DNA of 64,000 nt from Gilvibacter sp. SZ-19 (GTDB taxonomy: Bacteria; Bacteroidota; Bacteroidia; Flavobacteriales; Flavobacteriaceae), in the NCBI RefSeq assembly GCF_002163875.1, contig NZ_CP019333.1, positions 2,300,864 to 2,364,863 of the forward strand, read 5' to 3'. Of this stretch, positions 36,628-44,583 are shown one piece after another. Each line of letters opens with the position of its first letter. The stretch's first letter is position 1. The notes under the pieces are model-generated. The model did not search any database, was not told where the DNA came from, and saw only the letters and a list, made by a program, of their open reading frames with translations. A program made the translations under genes and the position numbers.

Positions 36628-37453
36628 GGGCAGCTTTGGCCTTTTTGGCCTGTTTTTTCACTACGGCTTTAGAGATATAAATACTGATTTCATAAAGTAC
36701 CAGGATTGGCACAGCCACTACGATCTGACTGGCAATATCTGGTGGAGTAATTATTGCTGATAAGATAAGTACCAATACCAGCGAATATTTTCTGTACTTC
36801 CTTAAGAACTCCGGCGTTACCAAGCCGATCTTGGTTAAGAAGTAAATGATTATCGGCAGCTCAAAGATCAGTCCGCTTGCCACAGTGGCAGATCGGACCA
36901 AGGCGATATAACTGTCAAGGTCAAAATCGTTAAAGACCTGCTCACTCACCTGATAAGACCCAAGAAAGTTGATCGATAATGGAGTTACCACATAGTATCC
37001 GAACAGTACACCTGTAAAGAACAATAGCGATGCTATTACAATAAAACCACGAGAAGTTCTGCGCTCGTTAGGGCGGAGTCCTGGACTTATAAAACGCCAG
37101 AATTCGTAGATCACATACGGGAAGGCTACAATGAAACCTGCTGTGATAGAAGTCCAGATGTGGGCCGAGAATTGACCGGCCACCTTGCGACTCTGTATTC
37201 TAAAGGGTAGTTCCGTAAAGCAAAAACTGTCTTCAAAGCCTAAAAATGTTGCCACGCGGCAAAGGATTCTATAGGTAGGGAAGTCGGCACTTTTTGGGCC
37301 GAGTAATAGGGTGTCAAATACAAAGGATTTGGCCAAAAAGGCAATCATCCCCATTGCTACTATAGCGATAGTACAACGTATCAAATGCCAACGGAGTTCT
37401 TCCAAATGGCCTAAAAACGACATTTCCTTCCCTGGGTTTGCGCTTGCTGCCAT
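36620..37453 (-). CDS. tatC: Twin-arginine translocase subunit TatC
   Basis: Core receptor subunit of the Tat system, which exports folded proteins carrying twin-arginine signals. It is 277 aa with six predicted helices. MSFLGHLEELRWHLIRC (about 11-27) is the cytosolic N-terminal signature, FPYVIYEFWRFISPGL (about 110-127) the conserved loop, and the stretch SGLIFELPIIIYFLTKIGLV holds the conserved FExP motif. A loop of about 45 residues after the first helix is longer than in E. coli, usual for Bacteroidota. Translated with kdsD (one-base overlap). Confidence 0.95.
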   Translation of the reverse strand: MAASANPGKEMSFLGHLEELRWHLIRCTIAIVAMGMIAFLAKSFVFDTLLLGPKSADFPTYRILCRVATFLGFEDSFCFTELPFRIQSRKVAGQFSAHIWTSITAGFIVAFPYVIYEFWRFISPGLRPNERRTSRGFIVIASLLFFTGVLFGYYVVTPLSINFLGSYQVSEQVFNDFDLDSYIALVRSATVASGLIFELPIIIYFLTKIGLVTPEFLRKYRKYSLVLVLILSAIITPPDIASQIVVAVPILVLYEISIYISKAVVKKQAKKAKAAHG

Positions 37454-38415
37454 TAAATGATTCCTTCTTTTGTTAGATTGTGAATATGAACCACACCGCT
37501 GTATTCACCGGCTTCTTCTACCAGTAATTGAGTGATTCCGTGCTTGTCTAATTTTCTGTAGGCAGCCACCGCCATATCGTCTTGGTCTATGGTCTTAGGG
37601 TCTGCAGTCATAATATCCGAAGCAACCAAACCAGAGATGTTGTCTACCTTGGTAAGCATTCTACGCAGATCTCCATCGGTTATAATGCCCACGATCTTAT
37701 TGTCCTTTACTACGGCAGTAGCGCCAAGCATGTTCTTAGAGATCTCTATGATAACTTCCTTTACTGGAGTATGAGGGCTTACTTGTGGCTTGGCATTCAA
37801 AGCCGTGAGGTCGCGAACGCGCAAATAGAGTTGCTTCCCTAAAGAGCCCCCCGGATGAAAACGTGCAAAATCCGAAGCCTTAAAACCACGCATTTCCAAC
37901 AAGCAAACCGCCAAAGCGTCACCTATGACCAATTGGGCAGTGGTGCTGGTTGTCGGTGCTAAATTATTTGGGCAAGCTTCTTTTTCCACATAGGCGTGTA
38001 GTACATAATCCGCTTGTTGACCTAAAAAGGATTCCTTGTTAGAAGTAATAGCCATAAGCTTATTGCCTAAGGCTTTGATAAGCGGAACCAAGACTTTGAT
38101 CTCCGGCGTGTTTCCGCTCTTGGAGATACAGATCACCGTGTCCTCTTGCTGAATGGTTCCCAGATCGCCGTGAATGGCGTCTGCAGCATGCATAAAAATA
38201 GCCGGCGTCCCAGTAGAATTTAAGGTTGCGACTATTTTTGTGGCAATATTGGCGCTTTTACCTATTCCGGTAACCACAACGCGGCCGTTCGAATTGTAAA
38301 TGTATTCTACGGCGGCGGCAAAGGTATCGTCTACCAAACTAGACAGATGCGCTATGGCTTTACTCTCTGTATCTATGGTTTGTTTGGCAATGGCAATGAT
38401 CTGCTCTCGATTCAT
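37453..38415 (-). CDS. kdsD: Arabinose-5-phosphate isomerase (KdsD/KpsF/GutQ family)
   Basis: Interconverts ribulose-5-phosphate and arabinose-5-phosphate, the first step to KDO for the LPS core. An N-terminal SIS domain shows VVVTGIGKSANIATKIVATL and ISKSGNTPEI. Two C-terminal CBS domains (about 205-320) follow, with VGIITDGDLRRML. I start at ATG 38415 (MNREQIIAIAKQTI), giving 320 aa, the family length, rather than an upstream codon 26 residues earlier. First gene of the minus-strand unit that ends with lptB. Confidence 0.93.
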   Translation of the reverse strand: MNREQIIAIAKQTIDTESKAIAHLSSLVDDTFAAAVEYIYNSNGRVVVTGIGKSANIATKIVATLNSTGTPAIFMHAADAIHGDLGTIQQEDTVICISKSGNTPEIKVLVPLIKALGNKLMAITSNKESFLGQQADYVLHAYVEKEACPNNLAPTTSTTAQLVIGDALAVCLLEMRGFKASDFARFHPGGSLGKQLYLRVRDLTALNAKPQVSPHTPVKEVIIEISKNMLGATAVVKDNKIVGIITDGDLRRMLTKVDNISGLVASDIMTADPKTIDQDDMAVAAYRKLDKHGITQLLVEEAGEYSGVVHIHNLTKEGII

Positions 38416-38472
38416 TAAAACTCGGGAATTATTCTCTTGCTGAGGTCTAAAGAAATTAGTATATTGTAAATA

Positions 38473-38480
38473 CAAAAGTA
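38473..38480 (-). promoter_or_regulatory. Candidate -7 box (TACTTTTG) for the kdsD operon
   Basis: Minus-strand TACTTTTG fits TAnnTTTG and lies about 58 bases upstream of the kdsD start. No clear TTG at 19-21 bases was seen, so this is a half-match. Confidence 0.4.
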
Positions 38481-38524
38481 CATAATTTTTCATGCCTCTG
38501 GGGAGTTAACGGCAGGAGAGTTTC

Positions 38525-40804
38525 ATGTATTTTTCTTCTGATTGGTATCGACATTTTAACAGACTGACGGTATTGAACGACAAGCAGATTTTATTAAACG
38601 CGAAAAGAGTGAACGATTCTGAGTTATACGCTGCACTCAAGAAGTATTTTGGTTTTAACCAATTTAAGGGGCTTCAAGAAAAAGTGATCAAAAGTGTGGT
38701 AACAGACCACAACACCTTTGTGATCATGCCGACGGGTGGTGGTAAATCCCTTTGCTATCAGCTCCCAGCATTGATGAAAGACGGAACCGCAATTGTGGTC
38801 TCGCCCCTAATTGCCTTGATGAAAAATCAGGTGGATGCGCTACGGGCTATTTCTGAAAACAAAGGCATTGCCCATGTACTGAACTCCTCCCTTAACAAAT
38901 CCGAAGTAAAACAAGTAAAGCAAGACATAGTCGATGGCGTGACCAAACTCTTGTACGTCGCCCCAGAATCGCTTGCAAAAGAAGACAACATTGAGTTCCT
39001 CCGCTCGGTAACGGTGAGTTTTGTGGCTATAGACGAAGCGCATTGTATCAGTGAGTGGGGACACGACTTTAGACCAGAGTATCGCAATTTGCGCAACATT
39101 ATTAATCGTCTAGGCGATTCCATACCGATCATTGGCCTAACCGCTACTGCGACTCCTAAGGTGCAAGAAGATATCTTAAAGAATCTCGGGATCCAACAAG
39201 CCAATACCTTTAAGGCCTCCTTTAACAGACCTAATCTGTTCTATGAAGTGCGTCCAAAGACCAAGAATGTAGACGCGGATATTATTCGCTTTGTAAAGCA
39301 AAATCAAGGCAAGAGCGGTATTATTTACTGCTTGAGCAGAAAACGGGTAGAAGAACTGGCCCAGGCGCTGCAAGTTAACGGGATAGCCGCCGTGCCCTAT
39401 CACGCAGGTCTAGACCCAAAGACGCGGGTAAAGCATCAGGATATGTTCCTTATGGAAGATGCAGATGTGGTGGTCGCTACCATTGCCTTTGGAATGGGAA
39501 TCGACAAACCCGACGTGCGTTTTGTGATCCACAATGACATTCCTAAAAGTATAGAAAGTTATTATCAGGAGACTGGTCGTGCAGGTCGCGATGGTGGAGA
39601 AGGCCATTGTTTGGCGTTCTATTCGTATAAAGACATTGAGAAGCTTGAGAAATTCATGAGCGGCAAACCTGTGGCCGAACAGGAAATAGGTCATGCCTTG
39701 CTTCAAGAAATGGTTGCCTTTGCAGAGACCAGTATGTCTAGACGCAAGTTCTTGTTGCATTACTTCGGAGAAGAATTCGATGTGGCTACCGGAGAAGGTG
39801 GCGACATGGACGACAATGTGCGCAACCCTAAAAAGAAACACGAGGCTAAAGAGCAGTTGCACCGTTTATTAGATGTGCTGAATAAGACCAATCAGCAGTA
39901 TAAGGCCAAAGAACTGGTCAAAGTCCTGATTGGCGATGTCAATGCCTTGATCAAGTCACACAGAACAGATCAGCAAGACTTTTTCGGCTCAGGTAAAGGG
40001 CACGACAAGTCCTATTGGATGGCACTAATACGCCAATCTTTGGTAGCTGGGTATATCAGAAAGGACATTGAGACCTACGGAGTGCTTAAGCTTACAGAAA
40101 AAGGAGCCGCTTTCATAGCGCAGCCAGAATCTTTCATGATGACAGAAGATCACAAGTTCGATCATGAAGACGATAGCTCCATTACCGTTGCCAAGAAATC
40201 CAACGGAGAAGGCAGTGACAAGAATCTGTTCAAACTCCTAAAAGACGAGCGTAAAAAAGTTGCAACCAAACTGGGCTTGCCACCTTTTGTGATCTTCCAA
40301 GACCCTTCTTTAGAAGATATGGCGCTCAAGTATCCCATAACCATTAGTGAACTCTCTAATGTACATGGCGTAGGAGAGGGCAAAGCGAAAAAGTACGGAG
40401 ACCCGTTTGTGCAACTTATTGCGCGCTATGTGGAAGAGAACGAGATAGAACGTCCAGATGATTTTGTAGTGAAATCCACCGGGACCAACTCCGCCTTAAA
40501 ACTCTACATCATTCAAAGTATAGACCGCAAACTTCCGCTGGACGATATTGCTTCTGCCAAAGGTTTAGAGATGCCAGAATTCATCAAAGAGATGGAAGCC
40601 ATTGTCTTTAGTGGTACCAAACTCAATATCGATTATTACTTGGAAGACATTTTGGACGAGGATCAGCAGGAAGAGATCCACGACTATTTCTTAGAGGCCG
40701 AAACAGATAAGATCGACGTTGCCATAGAAGAGTTCGACGGCGATTACGACGACGAGGAACTGCGTTTGTACCGCATTAAGTTCATCAGCGAAGTGGCCAA
40801 CTAG
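38525..40804 (+). CDS. recQ: ATP-dependent DNA helicase RecQ
   Basis: 3'-5' DNA helicase of recombination and repair, 759 aa as given. GGGKSLCYQLPA (about 75-86) is motif I, DEAHCISEWGHDFRPEY motif II, GLTATATPKVQ motif III, IIYCLSRKRVE motif IV and QETGRAGRDG motif VI. The C-terminal RQC region and an HRDC domain (about 630-710) are present. The zinc-binding cysteines of E. coli RecQ are not evident in the RQC part. The start is uncertain: ATG 38525 gives an unconserved leader of about 28 residues, while GTG 38609 (MNDSELYAALKKYFG) would match the typical flavobacterial start. Divergent from kdsD. Confidence 0.95.
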   Translation: MYFSSDWYRHFNRLTVLNDKQILLNAKRVNDSELYAALKKYFGFNQFKGLQEKVIKSVVTDHNTFVIMPTGGGKSLCYQLPALMKDGTAIVVSPLIALMKNQVDALRAISENKGIAHVLNSSLNKSEVKQVKQDIVDGVTKLLYVAPESLAKEDNIEFLRSVTVSFVAIDEAHCISEWGHDFRPEYRNLRNIINRLGDSIPIIGLTATATPKVQEDILKNLGIQQANTFKASFNRPNLFYEVRPKTKNVDADIIRFVKQNQGKSGIIYCLSRKRVEELAQALQVNGIAAVPYHAGLDPKTRVKHQDMFLMEDADVVVATIAFGMGIDKPDVRFVIHNDIPKSIESYYQETGRAGRDGGEGHCLAFYSYKDIEKLEKFMSGKPVAEQEIGHALLQEMVAFAETSMSRRKFLLHYFGEEFDVATGEGGDMDDNVRNPKKKHEAKEQLHRLLDVLNKTNQQYKAKELVKVLIGDVNALIKSHRTDQQDFFGSGKGHDKSYWMALIRQSLVAGYIRKDIETYGVLKLTEKGAAFIAQPESFMMTEDHKFDHEDDSSITVAKKSNGEGSDKNLFKLLKDERKKVATKLGLPPFVIFQDPSLEDMALKYPITISELSNVHGVGEGKAKKYGDPFVQLIARYVEENEIERPDDFVVKSTGTNSALKLYIIQSIDRKLPLDDIASAKGLEMPEFIKEMEAIVFSGTKLNIDYYLEDILDEDQQEEIHDYFLEAETDKIDVAIEEFDGDYDDEELRLYRIKFISEVAN

Positions 40805-40821
40805 TTTGTAACCCAACTCCC

Positions 40822-40851
40822 TTTAGAAGCAGATTTAAAGCCTTATCTTTG
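40822..40851 (+). promoter_or_regulatory. Promoter of the cyclophilin-FKBP gene
   Basis: TATCTTTG (40844-40851) matches the -7 box, and TTTA (40822-40825) is a weak -33 match about 18-19 bases upstream. The start codon is 20 bases downstream. Confidence 0.5.
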
Positions 40852-40870
40852 CAGCCTTAAACTTTAAGAT

Positions 40871-41803
40871 ATGCAAGACGGAATCTATGCTAAATTCACC
40901 ACTACTAAAGGTGAAATCCTAGTTCAACTCACTTACGATAAAACCCCGGGTACTGTCGGTAACTTTGTTGCCTTGGCAGAAGGAAACCTAGAAAATGGCG
41001 CCAAGCCACAAGGTCAGCCGTATTACGATGGGCTAAAGTTCCACCGTGTGATCAACGACTTTATGATCCAAGGTGGTGACCCTAACGGAACTGGTTCCGG
41101 AGGTCCTGGTTATAACTTTGACGATGAATTCCACCCAGAGCTTAAGCACGACGGGCCTGGAGTTCTTTCTATGGCCAATGCTGGGCCAGGAACTAACGGG
41201 AGCCAATTCTTTATTACCCATGTGGAGACTCCTTGGTTAGACAACAAACACACTGTTTTTGGAAAAGTAACCGAAGGACAAGAGGTAGTAGACACTATTG
41301 CTCAAGGCGATGTTATGGAAAAAGTCGAGATTGTTCGTGTTGGTGATGACGCAAAGAGCTGGAATGCGGTAGAAGCTTTCCGTTTGTTCAACGGCGCAAA
41401 GGCAGAACGCGAAGCTGCAGCCAAAGCCGCTGCCGAGCAAGCCATGAAAGATCTAACGGCTGGTTTCGATAAGACAGACAGTGGGTTGTATTACAAACTC
41501 ATTCAAGAGGGCAGTGGTGCCAAGGCTGAGGCGGGTAAGACAGTCGCTGTACATTACAAAGGTATGTTGGCAGACGGTATGGTCTTCGATTCTTCTTACA
41601 ACCGCGGAACACCGATCGAATTCCCATTAGGCATGGGACAGGTTATTCCAGGTTGGGACGAAGGTATCCAACTTTTAAAAGTTGGAGACAAAGCCCGTTT
41701 GGTCATCCCTTCTGAATTAGGCTATGGAAGCCGAGGCGCTGGAGGTGTGATTCCTCCGAATGCCACCTTGGTCTTCGATGTAGAACTCATGGAAGTTAAA
41801 TAA
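40871..41803 (+). CDS. Cyclophilin-FKBP fusion peptidyl-prolyl isomerase
   Basis: A 310-aa protein joining two unrelated prolyl isomerases. Residues 1 to about 155 are cyclophilin: [20 protein letters not shown] holds the catalytic Arg and FHR motif, and [27 protein letters not shown] is the hallmark. An Ala/Glu-rich helical linker (about 168-195) follows. Residues about 205-310 are [61 protein letters not shown] and [17 protein letters not shown]. No signal peptide, so cytosolic. Such dual-family immunophilins (CFBP order) are reported from Bacteroidota and a few other groups. Followed by a strong terminator. Confidence 0.95.
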   Translation: MQDGIYAKFTTTKGEILVQLTYDKTPGTVGNFVALAEGNLENGAKPQGQPYYDGLKFHRVINDFMIQGGDPNGTGSGGPGYNFDDEFHPELKHDGPGVLSMANAGPGTNGSQFFITHVETPWLDNKHTVFGKVTEGQEVVDTIAQGDVMEKVEIVRVGDDAKSWNAVEAFRLFNGAKAEREAAAKAAAEQAMKDLTAGFDKTDSGLYYKLIQEGSGAKAEAGKTVAVHYKGMLADGMVFDSSYNRGTPIEFPLGMGQVIPGWDEGIQLLKVGDKARLVIPSELGYGSRGAGGVIPPNATLVFDVELMEVK

Positions 41804-41807
41804 AAAG

Positions 41808-41832
41808 AAAAGCGGCGCAAAAGGCCGCTTTT
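41808..41832. terminator. Bidirectional rho-independent terminator
   Basis: AAAAGCGGC pairs with GCCGCTTTT around a short loop, followed by a T run on the plus strand and by TTTTCTTTTTA on the minus strand. It lies between the convergent cyclophilin-FKBP and SulP genes and can serve both. Confidence 0.85.
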
Positions 41833-41833
41833 T

Positions 41834-43450
41834 TTATATCTCTTGGTCAACCGTATCGGTGACAACGTAATAACGCGGATCGTCTATAGAACGCTCTATG
41901 ATGGTCTCAAAACGCGGATTGGCTTTGAGCAGTAAAGCAATACAATCCGGGCTCAAATGAGTGAGCTTTACCTGCTTGCCTTGTTGTATATAGCGGTTGG
42001 CTATTCCTCTTAAGGCTTCAATGCCCGAATGATCACTTACTTTAGATTCCATAAAATCGATCTCTACTTGAGTGGGGTCGTTCTTTACATCGAACTTGCC
42101 GTTAAAGTTCTGAACCGATCCGAAGAACAAAGGTCCCCAGATCTCATAGACCTTAGTGCCGTCTTCTTTGATCTGTTTCCGCGCACGGATCATGGTGGCG
42201 TTTTTCCAGGCAAATACCAGCGCGGAGATAATTACTCCAGACAGCACTGCAATAGCGAGATCTTTCCAAACTGTGATAGCAGAAACAGCAATTAGGACCA
42301 CAGTATCTGCTAGCGGTATCTTGTGTAATATTCTAAAGCTACTCCAAGCAAAAGTTCCGATAACTACCATAAACATTACACCGACTAAAGCTGCAATAGG
42401 AATCTGTTCAATAAGGCCAGATCCGAAGAGGATAAAACAAAGCAGTGCTACGGCTGCAATGATACCGGAAAGGCGCCCGCGTCCGCCAGAGTTGATATTA
42501 ATTATAGACTGCCCGATCATAGCACAACCGCCCATACCACCAAATAAGCCGTTAATGAAGTTCGCCCCACCTTGGGCCACACATTCGCGGTTTCCGCTTC
42601 CTCTGGTCTCTGTCAGTTCGTCGATGAGGTTTAGGGTCATTAAAGATTCAATAAGGCCAATAGCTGCCAGTATAAAAGCTGTGGGAACAATGGTGCTGAG
42701 CCAATGTCCGTCTAGGGTAGCGAACATATCAAAGAGCTGCCACTGGAACGTAGGCAAGCCGCCTTTTAATCCGGAGCCGCCTCCTTCACGAATAAAGGAT
42801 CCTACCGTGCTCACTTCTAGACCTCCAAAGATCGCTATGGCCGCAACCACAATAATTGCCAACAGGGCAGCAGGTACTTTTTTAGTGAGTTTGGGCAAGC
42901 CCCACATGATTCCCATGGTTAGGGCTACCAAGCCCAACATGAGGTATAATGGACCTCCGCTGAGCCACTGGAATTCGCCGTTTACCTTGGTTTTAAAAAG
43001 CCCCAACTGCGATAGGAAGATCACAATGGCCAAGCCATTTACAAAGCCTAGCATTACCGGATGTGGAATAAGGCGCACAAATTTTCCCAATCGAAAGAAT
43101 CCTGCACTCATTTGGATCAGCCCCACGAGTAATAAGGTGATAAAGAGCCATTGTAGGCCTAGTTGCTCTACAGGTTGGTCTAAGCTTAGCCCTACTTCAT
43201 TCCCTTTGCTCACCAAATGTACCATTACCACGGCCATGGCTCCAGTTGCGCCAGAGATCATCCCCGGGCGCCCTCCAAAAAGTGCAGTGATGAGTCCCAT
43301 CATAAAGGCTCCGTAGAGACCAACCAAGGGGTCAACACCTGCAACAAAGGCAAAAGCTACCGCTTCTGGCACCAAGGCTAAAGCCACGGTAAGTCCAGAT
43401 AGTATGTCGTTCTTTGGGTTTTGGGTAAAGTTGCGTAATAAGGTTTTCAT
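41834..43450 (-). CDS. SulP-family anion transporter
   Basis: Inner-membrane anion transporter (sulfate or bicarbonate) of 538 aa. DILSGLTVALALVPEAVAFAFVAG (about 16-40) is the SulP signature, followed by ten to eleven helices. A C-terminal STAS domain (about 425-530) has VEIDFMESKVSDHSGIEAL. ANFINGLFGGMGGCAMIGQS is the pore-lining segment with Gly/Ser residues typical for BicA-like members. Which anion is carried is not certain. I start at ATG 43450; the TTG at 43474 lies on the candidate -7 box and is unlikely. Confidence 0.9.
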   Translation of the reverse strand: MKTLLRNFTQNPKNDILSGLTVALALVPEAVAFAFVAGVDPLVGLYGAFMMGLITALFGGRPGMISGATGAMAVVMVHLVSKGNEVGLSLDQPVEQLGLQWLFITLLLVGLIQMSAGFFRLGKFVRLIPHPVMLGFVNGLAIVIFLSQLGLFKTKVNGEFQWLSGGPLYLMLGLVALTMGIMWGLPKLTKKVPAALLAIIVVAAIAIFGGLEVSTVGSFIREGGGSGLKGGLPTFQWQLFDMFATLDGHWLSTIVPTAFILAAIGLIESLMTLNLIDELTETRGSGNRECVAQGGANFINGLFGGMGGCAMIGQSIININSGGRGRLSGIIAAVALLCFILFGSGLIEQIPIAALVGVMFMVVIGTFAWSSFRILHKIPLADTVVLIAVSAITVWKDLAIAVLSGVIISALVFAWKNATMIRARKQIKEDGTKVYEIWGPLFFGSVQNFNGKFDVKNDPTQVEIDFMESKVSDHSGIEALRGIANRYIQQGKQVKLTHLSPDCIALLLKANPRFETIIERSIDDPRYYVVTDTVDQEI

Positions 43451-43471
43451 GGGCTCTCTGCTAAAAAGCCG

Positions 43472-43479
43472 CAAATATA
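43472..43479 (-). promoter_or_regulatory. Candidate -7 box (TATATTTG) for the SulP gene
   Basis: Minus-strand TATATTTG, 22-29 bases upstream of the chosen ATG. It supports ATG 43450 over the upstream TTG, which falls within it. Confidence 0.45.
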
Positions 43480-43509
43480 CATCATTAGGTTAACTCGGAA
43501 AGGATGGGT

Positions 43510-44091
43510 CTAAAACTCCAAGGGATCTTTAGAATCTGGTTTCCATTTGATATTACAGCCTATGCTCGGCTTTTGATCTTTGCGCTGTGGATGATTATTT
43601 AGAATATTGTCTAAAGCTTCGCGCAGATCACGGCCGTTTACAGGAATACCGTTGGATGGGCGAGAATCGTCTAATTGTCCGCGGTACACCAATTTTAGGT
43701 CGGCATCGAAAACAAAGAAATCGGGGGTGCAAGTTGCACCGTAGGCGATAGCCACCTCTTGGGTCTTGTCGTAAAGATAGGGGAAGGGGTATTTGTGTCT
43801 GCGTCCGGTATCGTACATTTCTTCTGGTCCGTCTTGCGGATAGGTTTCAACATCGTTACTGCTAATAGCCGCAAAGCCAAAGCCAGGTACGGTATAATCG
43901 TTAGCAATACGCACCAACTCTTCGTTGACGTGTTTTACAAAAGGGCAGTGGTTGCATATGAACATAATGACCGTTCCTTTATCACCTTTTACTTGGTCCA
44001 AGCTTTTAAAACCTGTGCTCATTACATCGTCCAGAAAAAAGTCAGGGGCTACCGTGCCCAAAGGGATCATTTTAGATTCAGTTCTTGCCAT
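43510..44091 (-). CDS. Thioredoxin-like (AhpC/TSA, redoxin) protein
   Basis: Cytosolic thioredoxin-fold protein of about 193 aa. LGTVAPDFFLDDVMSTGFKSLD is the redoxin N-terminus, FICNHCPFVKHVNEEL (about 40-55) carries the CxxC active site with a Pro after it, and GATCTPDFFVFDADLKLVYRGQLDDSR is the cis-Pro region. The group (CNHCP subfamily) is widespread, substrate unknown. ATG 44091 (MARTESKMIPLG) is preferred over a start 16 codons upstream. Confidence 0.88.
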   Translation of the reverse strand: MARTESKMIPLGTVAPDFFLDDVMSTGFKSLDQVKGDKGTVIMFICNHCPFVKHVNEELVRIANDYTVPGFGFAAISSNDVETYPQDGPEEMYDTGRRHKYPFPYLYDKTQEVAIAYGATCTPDFFVFDADLKLVYRGQLDDSRPSNGIPVNGRDLREALDNILNNHPQRKDQKPSIGCNIKWKPDSKDPLEF

Positions 44092-44147
44092 GCAGTTCAA
44101 AGTTTTGGTGTACGATATCTGTCGTGACTCCGCAGTCATCGTTACAA

Positions 44148-44155
44148 CAAAGATA
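44148..44155 (-). promoter_or_regulatory. Candidate -7 box (TATCTTTG) for the thioredoxin-like gene
   Basis: Minus-strand TATCTTTG about 57-64 bases upstream of the start. It matches TAnnTTTG, but no good -33 was seen. Confidence 0.4.
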
Positions 44156-44197
44156 CGGTAAGATTGCCTATTTTTAGTGCTTTAAATACAACAGCAT

Positions 44198-44527
44198 ATG
44201 GACCTCAGTTGGAACGATTTTACCAAAGTAGACATGCGTGTGGGAACCGTTGTAAAAGTCGAAAACTTTCCGGAAGCTAGAAACCCAGCCTATAAACTCT
44301 GGATAGATTTTGGTGCCCTAGGAACCCTTAAAAGTTCTGCCCAAATTACTGTCAAGTATAATAAAGAGGAACTACTCGGTGCGCAAGTGGTTGCTGTGGT
44401 GAACTTCCCTGAAAAACAAATTGGCCCATTCATGAGCCAATGTTTAGTGCTAGGAGCTGTAGACGGCAAGGCGGTCACACTCTTGTCACCAAACAAAGAA
44501 GTGCCTAACGGTTTGCGTATTGCTTAA
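44198..44527 (+). CDS. csaA: CsaA-type tRNA-binding protein
   Basis: 109-aa OB-fold tRNA-binding domain protein. DFTKVDMRVGTVVKVENFPEARNPAYKLWIDFG is the Trbp111/CsaA signature, and VVAVVNFPEKQIGPFMSQCLVLG follows. CsaA has been described as a chaperone-like, export-related protein in Bacillus; tRNA binding is the domain property. Length and end (VPNGLRIA) are those of the family. Strong terminator follows. Confidence 0.92.
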   Translation: MDLSWNDFTKVDMRVGTVVKVENFPEARNPAYKLWIDFGALGTLKSSAQITVKYNKEELLGAQVVAVVNFPEKQIGPFMSQCLVLGAVDGKAVTLLSPNKEVPNGLRIA

Positions 44528-44532
44528 ATAAA

Positions 44533-44562
44533 AAAAAGGGAAGTATTGCTACTTCCCTTTTT
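44533..44562. terminator. Bidirectional rho-independent terminator
   Basis: A perfect 13-bp stem (AAAAAGGGAAGTA / TACTTCCCTTTTT) with a TTGC loop, between convergent csaA and the M14 peptidase gene. T tracts occur on both strands. Confidence 0.9.
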
Positions 44563-44583
44563 AAACGATTTGCTAAAGCTTTT

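Noticed and set aside
42156-43316. 386-aa open frame on the plus strand over the SulP gene
   Set aside because: Antisense shadow of a clear transporter gene; composition is Pro/Ile/Ser-rich without motif and it has no promoter.
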